From: Halothermothrix sp.
Lineage (GTDB): Bacteria; Bacillota; Halanaerobiia; DY22613
Assembly (NCBI GenBank): GCA_016841825.1
Contig: JAENYK010000005.1
Location: 1-64,000, forward strand
Direction: 5' to 3'
DNA: 64,000 nt
Below the pieces are notes generated by a model. That model had not been told where the DNA came from. It saw only the letters and a program-made list of their open reading frames with translations, and did not search any database. Position numbers and translations under genes: made by a program. Position 1 is the stretch's first letter. Each line of letters starts with the position of its first letter. This document shows positions 30,101 through 34,137 of this stretch, piece by piece.

Positions 30101-30974
30101 CCAGACCGACACTCCATTGGGCAAGATTACTTTGGGAGAATCAGTTAAAGAGACTGAACTTCTGGTAGTTGATGAGTTGGGAGTAGAAGTAGCTCCATTA
30201 GGTATAGGAGAGATTGTGATTGCCAGTAACTATCTGACTCCTGGCTACTATAAAGATCCCGAAAAGACTTCTCAAGCTTTCAGTATTGAGAATAATCTTG
30301 GTCGGCTCTATTGGACAGGGGATTTAGGACGTAAACTGTTGGATGGTCGAATTGAATTTGTGGGACGAAAGGATTTTCAGGTCAAGATTAGAGGTTATCG
30401 GGTGGAATTAGGCGAGATTGAAAGTCAGTTGTTAAGTCATCAGCAGATCAAAGCGGCAGCAGTTATTGTCCGTGAAAAAGGTGATGGCAGCAAATATTTA
30501 GATGCTTATATTGTTCCTACTGATCACATTACAGCTGTTGATGTGAAGGCTTATTTACGTGAATACTTGCCTGAGTATATGATCCCACTCCACATTATAA
30601 CACTGGAAAAAATGCCACTGACATCAACAAATAAAATCAACCGACAGGTTTTACCAGAATATGAGGAAGAACAGATAACTGGAGTCGAATATATTGCTCC
30701 AAAGCGGGATATTGAGAAAATGTTAGCTCAGATCTGGGCGGAGATTTTGCAAGTAGATGTGTCCAGGATCGGTATTCATGATTCTTTCTTTGACTTAGGT
30801 GGTAACTCTCTTTCGATAATGGAGTTAACTAGTAGGGTTAATGACCAATTTGCCACAGGATTTAAGTTGGTCGATCTGTTCAATTATAATACTATTCACC
30901 GTTTGGTGGCAGTGATTGGGGAAGAAGATGGCAAAGAAGAAGAGGATGATGAGATTTTGATCTTTGATCTGTAG
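12129..30974 (+). CDS. Six-module non-ribosomal peptide synthetase (6281 aa)
   Basis: Single giant synthetase, C-A-T repeated six times. Condensation HHxxxDG motifs start at about residues 150, 1193, 2227, 3261, 4310 and 5359. Carrier-protein serines (LGGHS or GGNS) are at 1022, 2048, 3082, 4131, 5171 and 6227. A domains begin near 473, 1516, 2549, 3588, 4632 and 5684, each with YTSGSTG. Specificity positions read by eye are A1 DPWMFGTIN (unassigned), A2 DLTKIGEVG (Asn), A3 DAFWLGGTF (Val), A4 DVWHFSLVD (Ser), A5 DFWNIGMVH (Thr) and A6 DAMHIGLLN (unassigned). No epimerase, methyltransferase, reductase or thioesterase domain was found; the protein ends in an acidic tail after T6. It starts with a C domain, so an acyl or peptidyl donor is expected, perhaps from the KS-KR-ACP protein at 44.6 kb. 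Module 6 is a different clade (YGQSES replaces YGPTE). The start is fixed by GAGGTGAT; an ATG at 12124 stops at once. Confidence 0.95.
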   Translation: MSKDKKLIKKNVENILALTAIQEGMLYHYLADENSEEYFEQFSLNISGKIDLISFKATWKYIVQSNEMLRTIFAWKRLDNPVQIILSELEIPIVIHDLTGVAGTEAKYEQLQKLKISDREHKFDLENGPLLRIMLCKLQEDNYELIISNHHIIYDGWSNGIILQEFFNAYYQFIQHGKVNRSGKTKAKFQEFIKWTKNIDTHSQQNYWETYLAGYETKRLIPADTNQSSGEVKLTKHTYPISQECREEIEQFVKRERITQSIFFNAIWGILLQKYNNVDDVIFGTVVSGRPAEIQGIEEIVGLFINTIPLRVQVSSTEKVSTLLQRLQDDLQIRQQYENTSLVDIHKYSKLKNQNYLFDSILTIENYPLSQRVKTEESGLKVNSYSLLEQTNYDLAVEINTYENITISMMYNQERYDSTTIHRILDHFQNILTTIIQNVEVTVGQIVIVSEKERGLLTSFNSTVKNFGLEKTLSQLFAEQVVRTPDLLAVSYEDEKLTYREIDQRSDQLAGILQDIGVGLEDIVGIMLDRSCEMLISLLAILKVDGAYLPIDPDYPQERILYMLDDSDAKCLLTQNNFNVAEFPGEIIILDTIAEMDFRNLNQRIQCKANPQNLAYVMYTSGSTGNPKGVMVEHRSICNCISWMDSEFGLNPGDVVVQRTNLTFDPSVWEIFWPLSKGGQIKLLTTDQGKDAQYLLNLLEDNALTNKLQMMYCPASLITAMTYILKSRKNSIIKLPYLFIGAEPINMTVVKEFYQFFEGQMINTYGPTECTINNTYYYLYPEEQRERVPIGKPIANTQIYVLDKDLQLLPVNQPGEIYIGGVSLARGYINNATKTEQVFLEQPHIKGRIYKTGDLGRWLADGNIEFLGRVDYQVKIRGFRIELGEIENQLLTHEAVNEVVVITSENKSGDQVLIAYLKLTSTDKTGIIAEITDSELRDYLVKKLPEYMIPQYFIRLEEMPLTSNGKIDRKALPEILPTLERGTDYILVNDEQQAKLVDIWSELLGINSIGITDNFFELGGHSLLATRMISKILKEFNVELPIRIVFQNPTIKELSKIIQTEKHSVYTEIKAVSEAEDYSVSSAQKRMFILNQHNPHSTNYNVTGLFTLIGRVDQIRLTTALVELIFRHEALRTSFKMIHGELRQFISEDVEFQIESISNSTNFIRPFDLSVAPLFRVGLIEDGEQYQLLVDMHHIVSDGVSMEILLQEFVQIYQGQTLQKLTVQYKDYAVWQQEFVQSEVYQAKEKFWLTQFSDQLPVLNLPVDYQRPAVFNPRGARYTFTIDAELTSELKRIALNHHCTLYMVILAAYNLLLAKYTAQDDIIVGSPVAGRVHPDMQNVIGLFVNTLALRNYPVNSKSFSEFLQEVRERTLQAFEHQEFQFEDLIDRLDVPVDFSRNPVFDTLLAVQKNNSTLVLDSDLAIQTIEYYTNTSKFDLSLNVEEDAETLVCKLDYCLSLYKHSTMQRFAKHFLHLLQDIVQNPDNRLQDLSILTREEKDSLIYDYNQTQVEHSRDQSISDLFMQQVYKTPDKVAVIYQDKRLTYAELAIKVDQLAAYLQTKGVLSETIVAIIADRSFEMIFGLLAVLRAGGAYLPIDPTYPVERINYFLEDSQTRFLLTQRRYFATYPEIEEVIGLDEEKIYQDSGNMQQTEISSNSLAYLIYTSGSTGKPKGVMVEQRGLVNYIQWASKVYLPEGQVNFPFYSSLSFDLTVTSIYLPLTSGNAIVIYGNDEKLLIQQIVEDNLVEIIKLTPAHLRIMKDLDLTRSRLERLIVGGEQLTSELAQAIWDKFSGDIVIYNEYGPTETVVGCMIHKFDPEKDKSISVPIGRPADNVQIYVLDQGLQPAAIGVTGELYISGPGVARGYLHRSELTAERFVANPFIVGSRMYRTGDLARHLENGHIEFLGRADEQLKVRGYRIEPGEIEKYLISHPQIQEAIVLGRRDGVGEKYLVAYLLAEEELLVEELRRFMTKGLPAYLIPDYFVQLAEIPLTSNGKVNLRALPEPQDSLQSQVEYVALKGEFEINLAQIWTEILGVEQIGRKDNFFHLGGHSLKTMQLVNRLAKELELEVSLREIFSLPTLAEQAAYLKDLQKSTYSTISQIPEREYYLVSSAQKRMYLINQMMPNSLNYNITGGMILSGEVDRQKIGIVLKHLIQRHESLRTSFKHLNGEPVQVVHQDVEFELAYLEVEEEQLSETIEDLIRPFDLGTVPLFRASLIKFADRHLLLIDLHHIISDGLSSLILRKEFVALYDDKELVDLKLQYKDYACWQNQLYESKAISAQEEFWLKMFAGEIPGLNLPTDFPRPVVRDFTGDRVQFTVEGDLKSRLEEFSREHDLTLHMLLLATFNILLAKYTDQQEIVVGVPISGRTHPDLEQIVGMFVNTLAIKNTPAADKSVLKFLQEVKERSIQSYANQDYQLEMLLDELDLARDLGRNPLFDVVFTMESYQDEEYSGINLQIHSYDLEYTISKFDLSLLVTELTERIVLNFEYCTKLFKRSTIQRMSEHYLQLLRNIIFHSEVKISQIDLLSDTEKEQILLNFNHTRVPYPKTKTIGQLFAEQVTQTPDKVALVEADRLLTYAELNTKANQLAGVLRKKGVGRDDVVAILLNRSLEMIIGVLAIIKAGGAYLPIDLDYPESRIGYLLKDSQARILLTNTELKKEISSDIELLDVNAKQLYSGIARGLENINKPTDLLYIMYTSGSTGQPKGVMITHQNVNRLISNSNMLIIDRQDRILPTGSLAFDASTFEIWGGLLNGASLYLVTKEDILSIERFADILDSYQITMIWLTAPLFNQMVEANPLIFRGLHKLLVGGDALSPKHINLVRECCPDVTVINGYGPTENTTFTTYQIIDQKYESSIPIGKPVSNTQVYVLDRNLNLLPIGVYGELCIAGDGLARGYLNQPELNSEKFVDNPFQPGEKMYRSGDLVRWFADGTLEFKGRIDFQVKIRGFRVEPGELEKQLVEHPEIREVLIIVNQSESGEKYLSAYYTAQKQINTADLRSYLTAKLPDYMIPKYFVQLDLFPLTVNGKIDRQALPEPEVTGSTGVDYIAPETEIERKLIGIWSKILEIDQISVTDNFFALGGHSLSAMQLINNVYDQLEVELRLQEVFKHPTIRDQAELIARTEKHSSVQIIPIAKREYYPTSSAQKRMYLINELESVTANYNIPGGIIIRDEVDYSQITDIFKTLIQRHESLRTSFTIIDEEIVQIVHPEVEFAVEFLESREVTLAEIARDFVQPFELSQAPLLRVALTKLPNSYVLLYDMHHIIADGVSLDILRKEFVILYQGQELSEPTVQYKDYAVWQNEQLEWGEIIRQEQFWLEMFDEMHTGKEIPVLNLPTDYPRPAVNDYRGDKLQFRLEPSFQDKLTQIALKLDVTETMILLAAYYILLAKYSGQDDLVIGLPIAGRHRKELENVIGMFVNTLAIRTNPTSEKTVAEFLKELQNTALRAFENQDYQFEMLVERLDLKRHPDRNPLFDVLFSMEDMLNDSFDLSEYQMEPYPVVYQISRFDLVFTGIRESDGLDIFLQYRTNLYKRTTIERMSHHLTNLLQQMVDRPESKIAEIDFLAEDERTYLLFAVNNTKMVYPREKMISQLFADQAERDPDNIAAIFEDCVLSYGELNAKANSLARKLRQLGVIADQLVGIRVVRSPEMIVGIMAILKAGGAYLPIDPEYPESRVQFMLTDSNVSILLTQDSLKEQVSFHGQVLILEDQANYSANDANLELNNSTANLAYMIYTSGSTGKPKGVMIEHQSVVNRLYWMQKRYPIGKQDVILQKTPFTFDVSVWELFWWSFTGAKVYFLTPGAEKDPAKLVEVIVNQQITIMHFVPSMLGAFLDYLEYGTDLQRLNSLKQIFASGEALKPIQVQRFNQYLYHTNGTRLSNLYGPTEATVDVTYYDCPTDGEINLIPIGKPIANTRLYILNKDDQLQPIGVPGELCITGDGLARGYLRRPDLNSSRFTANPLNPEERIYRTGDLARWLADGNIEFLGRLDSQVKIRGFRIEIGEIDNQLLKHPDIQQAVTLVKEKDEGEKYLCAYIVADQSLTVAELRNYLAEELPQYVIPQYFVQLTELPLSPNGKINRPALPEPEEKIVTGIRFTPPSTRLETKLAEIWTEILGISGISIDENFFEVGGNSLKAMRLVNKIFKELGVKISLHDIFERSTIKRQAEYIQSKSKQTLTRIKKVTEREYYPVSSAQKRMFIINQLEIANTSYNVPGGLIIETTVEYEKINDIFQTLIQRHESLRTSFTVIDGELEQQIHQSVDFAVKFREVNQEGLSALVRAFIEPFDLGTAPLLRVLLVKLPDRYIILYDMHHIISDGMTLNILYKEFVTLFLDQKLPELSIQYKDFAVWQRQFFASDEIKAQEAYWLNIFTDDIPILDLPTDYPRPINKSYTGDYISFTISENLQAKLEQMIKTDRVTLNIALLAVFNILLAKYSGQADIVIGMPIAGRNHDELENVIGMFVNTLALRNYPERDLSFTEFLARVKETSLQAYENQDYQFEMLIDRLSLERDMSRNPLFDVVFAIQDMIEDNPALADLPIKPYTFDLNTTKFDLSLAAVEQDDCIKLDLQYSTDLFSRLTIEQMAKHFVNIVREVVDKPEIRLAEIDMLTPTEKQQLVVDFNDTFVEYPTDKTIHQLFEEQVKRNPDRAALSFEDQKLTYGELNAKANQLARVLRFKGVAVEEIVGVMLNRSMEMIISILAIIKAGGVYLPIDVDYPESRIRYMLEDAQVRVLLVTQESVSTLNYSGEIIHVDEQHIYQGDDTNLVNLNTAKNMIYIIYTSGSTGNPKGVMVEHNNVVRLFFNDKALFDFTADDVWTLFHSFCFDFSVWEMYGALLYGGKLVIIPKSLAQNTGQFRKVLQTEGVTVLNQTPTAFYNLIEVELTAERADLQIRYVIFGGEALKPIHLREWHLKYPGTRLINMYGITETTVHVTFKEITDYEMENNISNIGLPIPTLQLYILDQDLHLQPIGVAGELCVGGEGVARGYLNRSDLTRDRFVENPFVHGTRLYRSGDLAKRLPDGEIVYLGRIDRQVKIRGFRIELDEIENQLLKHPEIKEAVIVTREDLDNSKYLCAYIISKQKLQVLDIREYLAQNLPEYMIPSYFIQIDAFPLTATGKINHRALPKPVDNIKTGKEFVPPRSELEEILRSIWSEVLGVEQIGVYDNFFVLGGHSIKATQVVSLIHKRCDIEINLREIFQHPTIAALVVIIQNKQRSGYSDIQRLPDQDYYPLSFTQKRLWVINQLEPDSPAYNLFGRMRLIEKIDLEMVQHIFTKLLYRHESLRTSFSEINGHPVQIVHDQIDLTIDVEDLSDLSAAEQIAQVEGISKQEFLRPFDLEKAPLVRVKLVRLNESTFEIIYVMHHIITDGWSMEILKNDFWTLYLAFQNNQSVELAPLPIRYRDFVIWQNQLLADSEKFVQAQEFWRSQLVGEVPILNLPVDYSSTGIQGKESAAYRVVIDSEIQKKLNNLAKEQKASSFMVLLAGFNLFLAQVTGQKDILIGIPGAGREHENLQQLIGFFVNTLILREKISFEQTFIQLLQIVQQDTLQVLEYQNYPLEKVVEELKIPYPKISVFFNLFNLGETGSKKLDDLNAYHTDFSTDSKFDMELYLSEYANGIEIICAYYTGLFKPETVEYLMKQYVCLLGEICENPNGTLDAYSTTGKRRKLELKHGQMTTEIKDAAKRVDVLTELIEKRVAQNPDRVIVKTATQELTYDQLNCKANQIAHQILSMNCTVGSRVGLLFEQGVDMVSGLLGTLKSGKTYVPLDPNYPMERLSYILQDAQAEILITNTQNSSLADKVRKQLPGHLQVINLDQTGEQFADYNPKLGISEEQIAYILYTSGSTGKSKGVLQSQRNILHFINNYIEVFEISAEDRLTLFSAFTHDAAVMDIYAGLLTGATLYPLNMREEVNLMELVNWLQAEQITIWHSVPTVYRYFIRGLQGDEDLAALRLIILGGEQVVEHDLLRFKELFTDTLLANLYGQSESSLNSVELFQTDTPLGKITLGESVKETELLVVDELGVEVAPLGIGEIVIASNYLTPGYYKDPEKTSQAFSIENNLGRLYWTGDLGRKLLDGRIEFVGRKDFQVKIRGYRVELGEIESQLLSHQQIKAAAVIVREKGDGSKYLDAYIVPTDHITAVDVKAYLREYLPEYMIPLHIITLEKMPLTSTNKINRQVLPEYEEEQITGVEYIAPKRDIEKMLAQIWAEILQVDVSRIGIHDSFFDLGGNSLSIMELTSRVNDQFATGFKLVDLFNYNTIHRLVAVIGEEDGKEEEDDEILIFDL

Positions 30975-31115
30975 ATTGATCAACAGATCGTCATCAGTAA
31001 CGATGTGGTCTGTTGAGTATATGATCTCTCAAATCAATGTAATAATCCTAAGGCCAATGGTGAGAAGGAATATTGGGAGATAGCAAAATTTTTAATGGTT
31101 ATAATTGGTATTTTT

Positions 31116-31138
31116 GGAGACACCACACTGGTGTCTCC
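31116..31138 (+). terminator. Terminator-like hairpin after the NRPS
   Basis: GGAGACACC-ACACT-GGTGTCTCC is a perfect 9-bp stem, followed by TATATTTAT. The U-run is imperfect, but it lies between the convergent NRPS and DUF6179 genes and probably ends the NRPS transcript. Confidence 0.6.
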
Positions 31139-31200
31139 TATATTTATGAGGAAATTATTCACTTGAAAGAATATGGTACCTTTTTAGAAGACTAGAAATT

Positions 31201-32598
31201 TTAAAGATCAATTTGCATCATAACTTTTTCGAGCCTTTCAAGGTGACTCTTACTTAATCTCTGTAAATATTTAATATAGTAGAGCTCCCAATCCGGCAAG
31301 TTGTCCTTTTTTTGTAGCTGAGATAGATTCAGTTCTCCAGTCCTTAATTCTTCACTGAAAAGCATTTTTCCTAAGACGGCTAATTCGGTAAGACTCAGCG
31401 TACGATACACAGTGATAAACTCATCCCCAAACAAACAATCTGCTCGTAGAATATCGATAAAATCTTCTAAAGAAGGAATGTCAGATCTGATGAGAGCTAT
31501 CTTGTTTTCGATAGAATCACAATTGATTATCTTTCCGAGGATTATTCGAAAATCCTGGTCATTCATTTTAATTCCCGGGTTAAAATTAATCTTATCACCC
31601 TGTTGATTGGCTGCATTAGTGGTAATTATTAGATTATGCAGACTATTATTTTCTACAGCAGTTAAAGTTCTTTGTACTATAATTGATTTATATTTATTTA
31701 AATAGTTTACTAAATCTGGTTGATTTAAATTAAAATCGCTCAGAACTTTTTTAATTCCTTTATCAATCAGTACTATTAATTCAGTAGGACTTAGTTGGGA
31801 TAATTCCTGTTCTAAGATTTGAAATTGAAAAGTAAAGATAGTTAATTCACTCGCCTGGTTACCTATCAGGACAGAAAAAATGGAGTTATTTATCAATACT
31901 TCAAAGATGTTAATTGGAGATGTTTTATAATCTATCTGATAAATTCGACTGTAATTAACTAAAGTGTTCTCCAGTGTTTTTTTATCAAAAAGGTTGCAAA
32001 ATTGAGTTTCGGTTTTTAATGTTTCCAGATAATGTTTTATATAGCGAATACCCTGAAGTTTCATATCATCGAAAACAAGAGGGTAATCAAGGGTACACAT
32101 TGTATCATGTGCATTGAACATAATTCCATACTGTTTAAAAAAGTCAGGTAAATCCTCGTCGATAGAAGTATTGTAGACCTCGAGTTGAACGTCAAGTTTG
32201 GTTCTTTTAATCTCCTCATATAAATCTTGCGTTTCGGCGACCCATCTCGATATAAGTTCTATGCCTTTAGCGTATATTTTCTGCACCGTATTAGTTTTAA
32301 GGAGATTTATACCATCTTCAGGATGTTCAAACTGACTTAAATAAGCATCAAGAGAGTAGAGAATGGAGTTTAGTAAAGTTTCTGCTGTGTCTGTCGTAAC
32401 TGAAGTGCTGTCACCTTTAGTGTATCTTAAGATGAGATCTTTTAATATTAACATTATTTGTTCTTGAATACTATTTAAGTTCGTTTGATTCAGCAGTTTG
32501 ACCTGAAATCCTGCTCTCAACAGCGAGATGGTGTATTGGTAGTTATTCAAATTTTCCCTGCAGATAAAGTCACGTCGATCTGTAATTTCTGATTTCAT
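31201..32598 (-). CDS. DUF6179-type protein of unknown function (465 aa)
   Basis: Cytosolic, largely helical protein without signal peptide, membrane segment or recognised catalytic motif. I recognise it, from memory, as DUF6179, a family that travels with DUF6323. Visible features are an N-terminal helical region (residues 10-130), a central segment with KQYGIMFNAHDTMCTLDYPLV and MKLQGIRYIKHYLETLKTETQFCNLF (about 155-205), and a C-terminal region rich in Leu and acidic residues. Its ATG overlaps the stop of the upstream DUF6323 gene by one base (TAATG), with AGGAGAGGAAG in front, so the two are translated together. It is convergent with the NRPS. Function unknown; the fixed pairing suggests the two act as a complex. 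Confidence 0.65.
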   Translation of the reverse strand: MKSEITDRRDFICRENLNNYQYTISLLRAGFQVKLLNQTNLNSIQEQIMLILKDLILRYTKGDSTSVTTDTAETLLNSILYSLDAYLSQFEHPEDGINLLKTNTVQKIYAKGIELISRWVAETQDLYEEIKRTKLDVQLEVYNTSIDEDLPDFFKQYGIMFNAHDTMCTLDYPLVFDDMKLQGIRYIKHYLETLKTETQFCNLFDKKTLENTLVNYSRIYQIDYKTSPINIFEVLINNSIFSVLIGNQASELTIFTFQFQILEQELSQLSPTELIVLIDKGIKKVLSDFNLNQPDLVNYLNKYKSIIVQRTLTAVENNSLHNLIITTNAANQQGDKINFNPGIKMNDQDFRIILGKIINCDSIENKIALIRSDIPSLEDFIDILRADCLFGDEFITVYRTLSLTELAVLGKMLFSEELRTGELNLSQLQKKDNLPDWELYYIKYLQRLSKSHLERLEKVMMQIDL

Positions 32599-33071
32599 TA
32601 GTCTTCCTCTCCTTTGTGTATAGTGTACAATCTAGTATGCTTGCGTCGGAAATCTCTAACAAACTTATCTAGTTCTCTACCCATAAGGAGTTCGATAGAC
32701 CCACAACAAGAGTTATTATAAAAATCTTTAATTATGTCTAACAATTCATCATCGCCAATTTGGTCGTATGTTTCATTTTTCATGTAATAAAAAATTTCCT
32801 GTAAGTCTATCAGCGTAGATGCATAGTCTTCTTGATTTATGAAGGGAGAGGCACAAAAGTCGTGAATAATTTTTTTGGTCACCTGAATCTCTAATTCAAC
32901 CCTTCCATAATTTTTTAAGACATCATTTCGACACTCAATTATCTCTTTAGCTTCTTCAGCTGTAATTGTTAATCCATATTGCTCTGATTGAGTATTAGTT
33001 TGCAGTAATTCAGTAACCTGGATATCGATAAGTGATGTACTCATTGTTGTAAAAAGGTTAGGCACTGACAT
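32598..33071 (-). CDS. DUF6323-type protein of unknown function (157 aa)
   Basis: Small helical, acidic protein, the usual partner of DUF6179 proteins (family recalled from memory). Seen features are residues 34-75 (TITAEEAKEIIECRNDVLKNYGRVELE), typical of the family N-terminal helix pair, then FCASPFINQEDYASTLIDLQEIFYYMKNET and a Cys-Cys pair in DFYNNSCCGSIELLMGREL. No catalytic motif or membrane segment is visible. AAAGGAGTGATC precedes the ATG. It is first in a two-gene minus-strand operon with 1-nt overlap. The promoter must lie in 33072-33240, where a degenerate type A repeat sits. Confidence 0.65.
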   Translation of the reverse strand: MSVPNLFTTMSTSLIDIQVTELLQTNTQSEQYGLTITAEEAKEIIECRNDVLKNYGRVELEIQVTKKIIHDFCASPFINQEDYASTLIDLQEIFYYMKNETYDQIGDDELLDIIKDFYNNSCCGSIELLMGRELDKFVRDFRRKHTRLYTIHKGEED

Positions 33072-33119
33072 ATGATCACTCCTTTTTGTGTTTTGTTTAA
33101 TTCTAGAGATATCTGTTGA

Positions 33120-33236
33120 TAGAGCTTAAGTTTAAAGACTTCAGAAGAGGATTTGGATCTCCATTGATGAACACTATTTAGTTATTTATACTCTCACCTA
33201 TAGAAGTTGGAAGACTTTCTTTTAGAAATATCGTCA
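33120..33236 (-). repeat. Type A hairpin repeat, copy 3 (degenerate)
   Basis: The reverse complement matches copy 1: ACGATATTTCTAAAAGAAAG, then CTTCTATAGGTGAGAGTATA, AATAGTGTTCATCAATGGAG and CTTCTGAAGTCTTTAAACTT. The terminal hairpin has decayed to ATCAACAGATATC. It lies upstream of the DUF6323 gene, on the same strand. Confidence 0.6.
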
Positions 33237-33254
33237 AATATATTAAAATAACTC

Positions 33255-33283
33255 TTGACAAAAATATTAAAATATGATATAAT
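33255..33283 (+). promoter_or_regulatory. Consensus sigma-A promoter for the Nudix gene
   Basis: TTGACA (33255-33260), exactly 17 bp, then TATAAT (33278-33283): a perfect vegetative consensus. It drives the Nudix hydrolase with a leader of about 120 nt. Confidence 0.85.
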
Positions 33284-33412
33284 GAGATGTTAGTGTTTAT
33301 TTCAATATTATACACCTGAAATTAAAAAAAGTCAATTAGTCTGGTAATTTTTTAACGAGTGAGAACTGTTATTACTGGAATTTGAACATTTTTAAAGGGA
33401 AGAGGAATAACT

Positions 33413-33841
33413 ATGTGGAAAGGTGCTGCTGCTATTTGTACCAATGAATATGGTCAGATTTTAATGGTTCTTCAAGGGCAAAAGCATGAAATAAAAAAAT
33501 GGTCTATTCCATCCGGTGGATTACTGAAAGGCGAAACCTTTGAGGATTGCTGCCTGCGGGAAGTAAAAGAAGAAACAGGATATGATGTTGAGATAGTTAA
33601 AAAATTGTTTGCTAAGGTGACAGATATAGTAAAAGTCCAGTACTTTGCAGTGAAGGTTATTGGCGGTGAAAAATCAATTCAGGACTCGAATGGTTTAATA
33701 TATGATGTTCAATGGGTCTCGAAGATGCAACTGCAAGATTTGGATTTATCTTTTCCTGAAGATAGAGATTTTTTAATTGCTTACTATAAGCACCAGACTA
33801 TGCAAGGGTTTCAGATGGGGATTCAACCCCACCTGAAGTAG
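33413..33841 (+). CDS. Nudix hydrolase (142 aa)
   Basis: Hydrolyses a nucleoside-diphosphate-linked compound; substrate unknown. The complete Nudix box is GGLLKGETFEDCCLREVKEE followed by TGY (G-x5-E-x7-R-E-U-x-E-E-x-G-U), residues about 39-61. It is preceded by the WSIPSGG substrate-side strand and followed by a beta-rich C-terminal half. AAGGGAAGAGG precedes the ATG. The last 11 residues (GFQMGIQPHLK) and the TAG are encoded by the first hairpin of a type B repeat, so the natural C-terminus has been replaced or extended by a repeat insertion. A strong consensus promoter lies upstream and an intrinsic terminator follows the repeat. Confidence 0.9.
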   Translation: MWKGAAAICTNEYGQILMVLQGQKHEIKKWSIPSGGLLKGETFEDCCLREVKEETGYDVEIVKKLFAKVTDIVKVQYFAVKVIGGEKSIQDSNGLIYDVQWVSKMQLQDLDLSFPEDRDFLIAYYKHQTMQGFQMGIQPHLK

Positions 33842-33885
33842 AATAAGGCAGCTCCTACTTATAGGAGTGGAGGTTATAGAACTTA
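33810..33885 (+). repeat. Type B double-hairpin repeat, copy 2
   Basis: TTCAG-TGGGG / CCCCA-CTGAA, then the CTCC-ACT / AGT-GGAG hairpin and TTATAGAACTTAG. It agrees with copy 1 at 6895-6977 at almost every position. Its left hairpin doubles as the 3' coding end of the Nudix gene. Confidence 0.75.
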
Positions 33886-33909
33886 GATATACTGTAACGA
33901 AATGGGAAA

Positions 33910-33953
33910 AATCCCCTGGAGCAGCTTTTGGCTACTTTAGGGGATTAGTTTTT
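33910..33953 (+). terminator. Intrinsic terminator of the Nudix transcript
   Basis: AATCCCCT (33910-33917) pairs with AGGGGATT (33939-33946) around a 21-nt loop and is followed by AGTTTTTG. It lies just after the type B repeat. Confidence 0.7.
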
Positions 33954-33983
33954 GTAAAATATTTAATTGGTAAATTTATGCGC

Positions 33984-34137
33984 TAAAGTCGCATTAACAG
34001 CAAGCTGTTAATGGCTCAAGTTCAACTACTTCAGAAAGGGATTTGTACCTCCGCTGAAGTAAATATTATTTTCGTTATTTCTACTCTCACCCATAGATGC
34101 AGGAGACGTCCCTTTACCCTTCTGAAATATTGTTAAA
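33984..34137 (-). repeat. Type A hairpin repeat, copy 4
   Basis: Full-length reverse-strand copy with an almost perfect terminal stem (CATTAACAGC / GCTGTTAATG) and TGCGACTTTA at its end. Internal blocks are ATTTCAGAAGGG, CATCTATGGGTGAGAGTAGA and TTACTTCAGCGGAGGTACAA. Its 5' end overlaps the last codons and stop of the DAACS symporter gene. Confidence 0.75.

Noticed and set aside
12129-30974. Epimerisation, methyltransferase or oxidase domains inside the NRPS
   Set aside because: Each carrier protein is followed directly by a normal condensation domain or the end of the protein; spacing between Ser residues (about 1030 residues) leaves no room for an extra domain.
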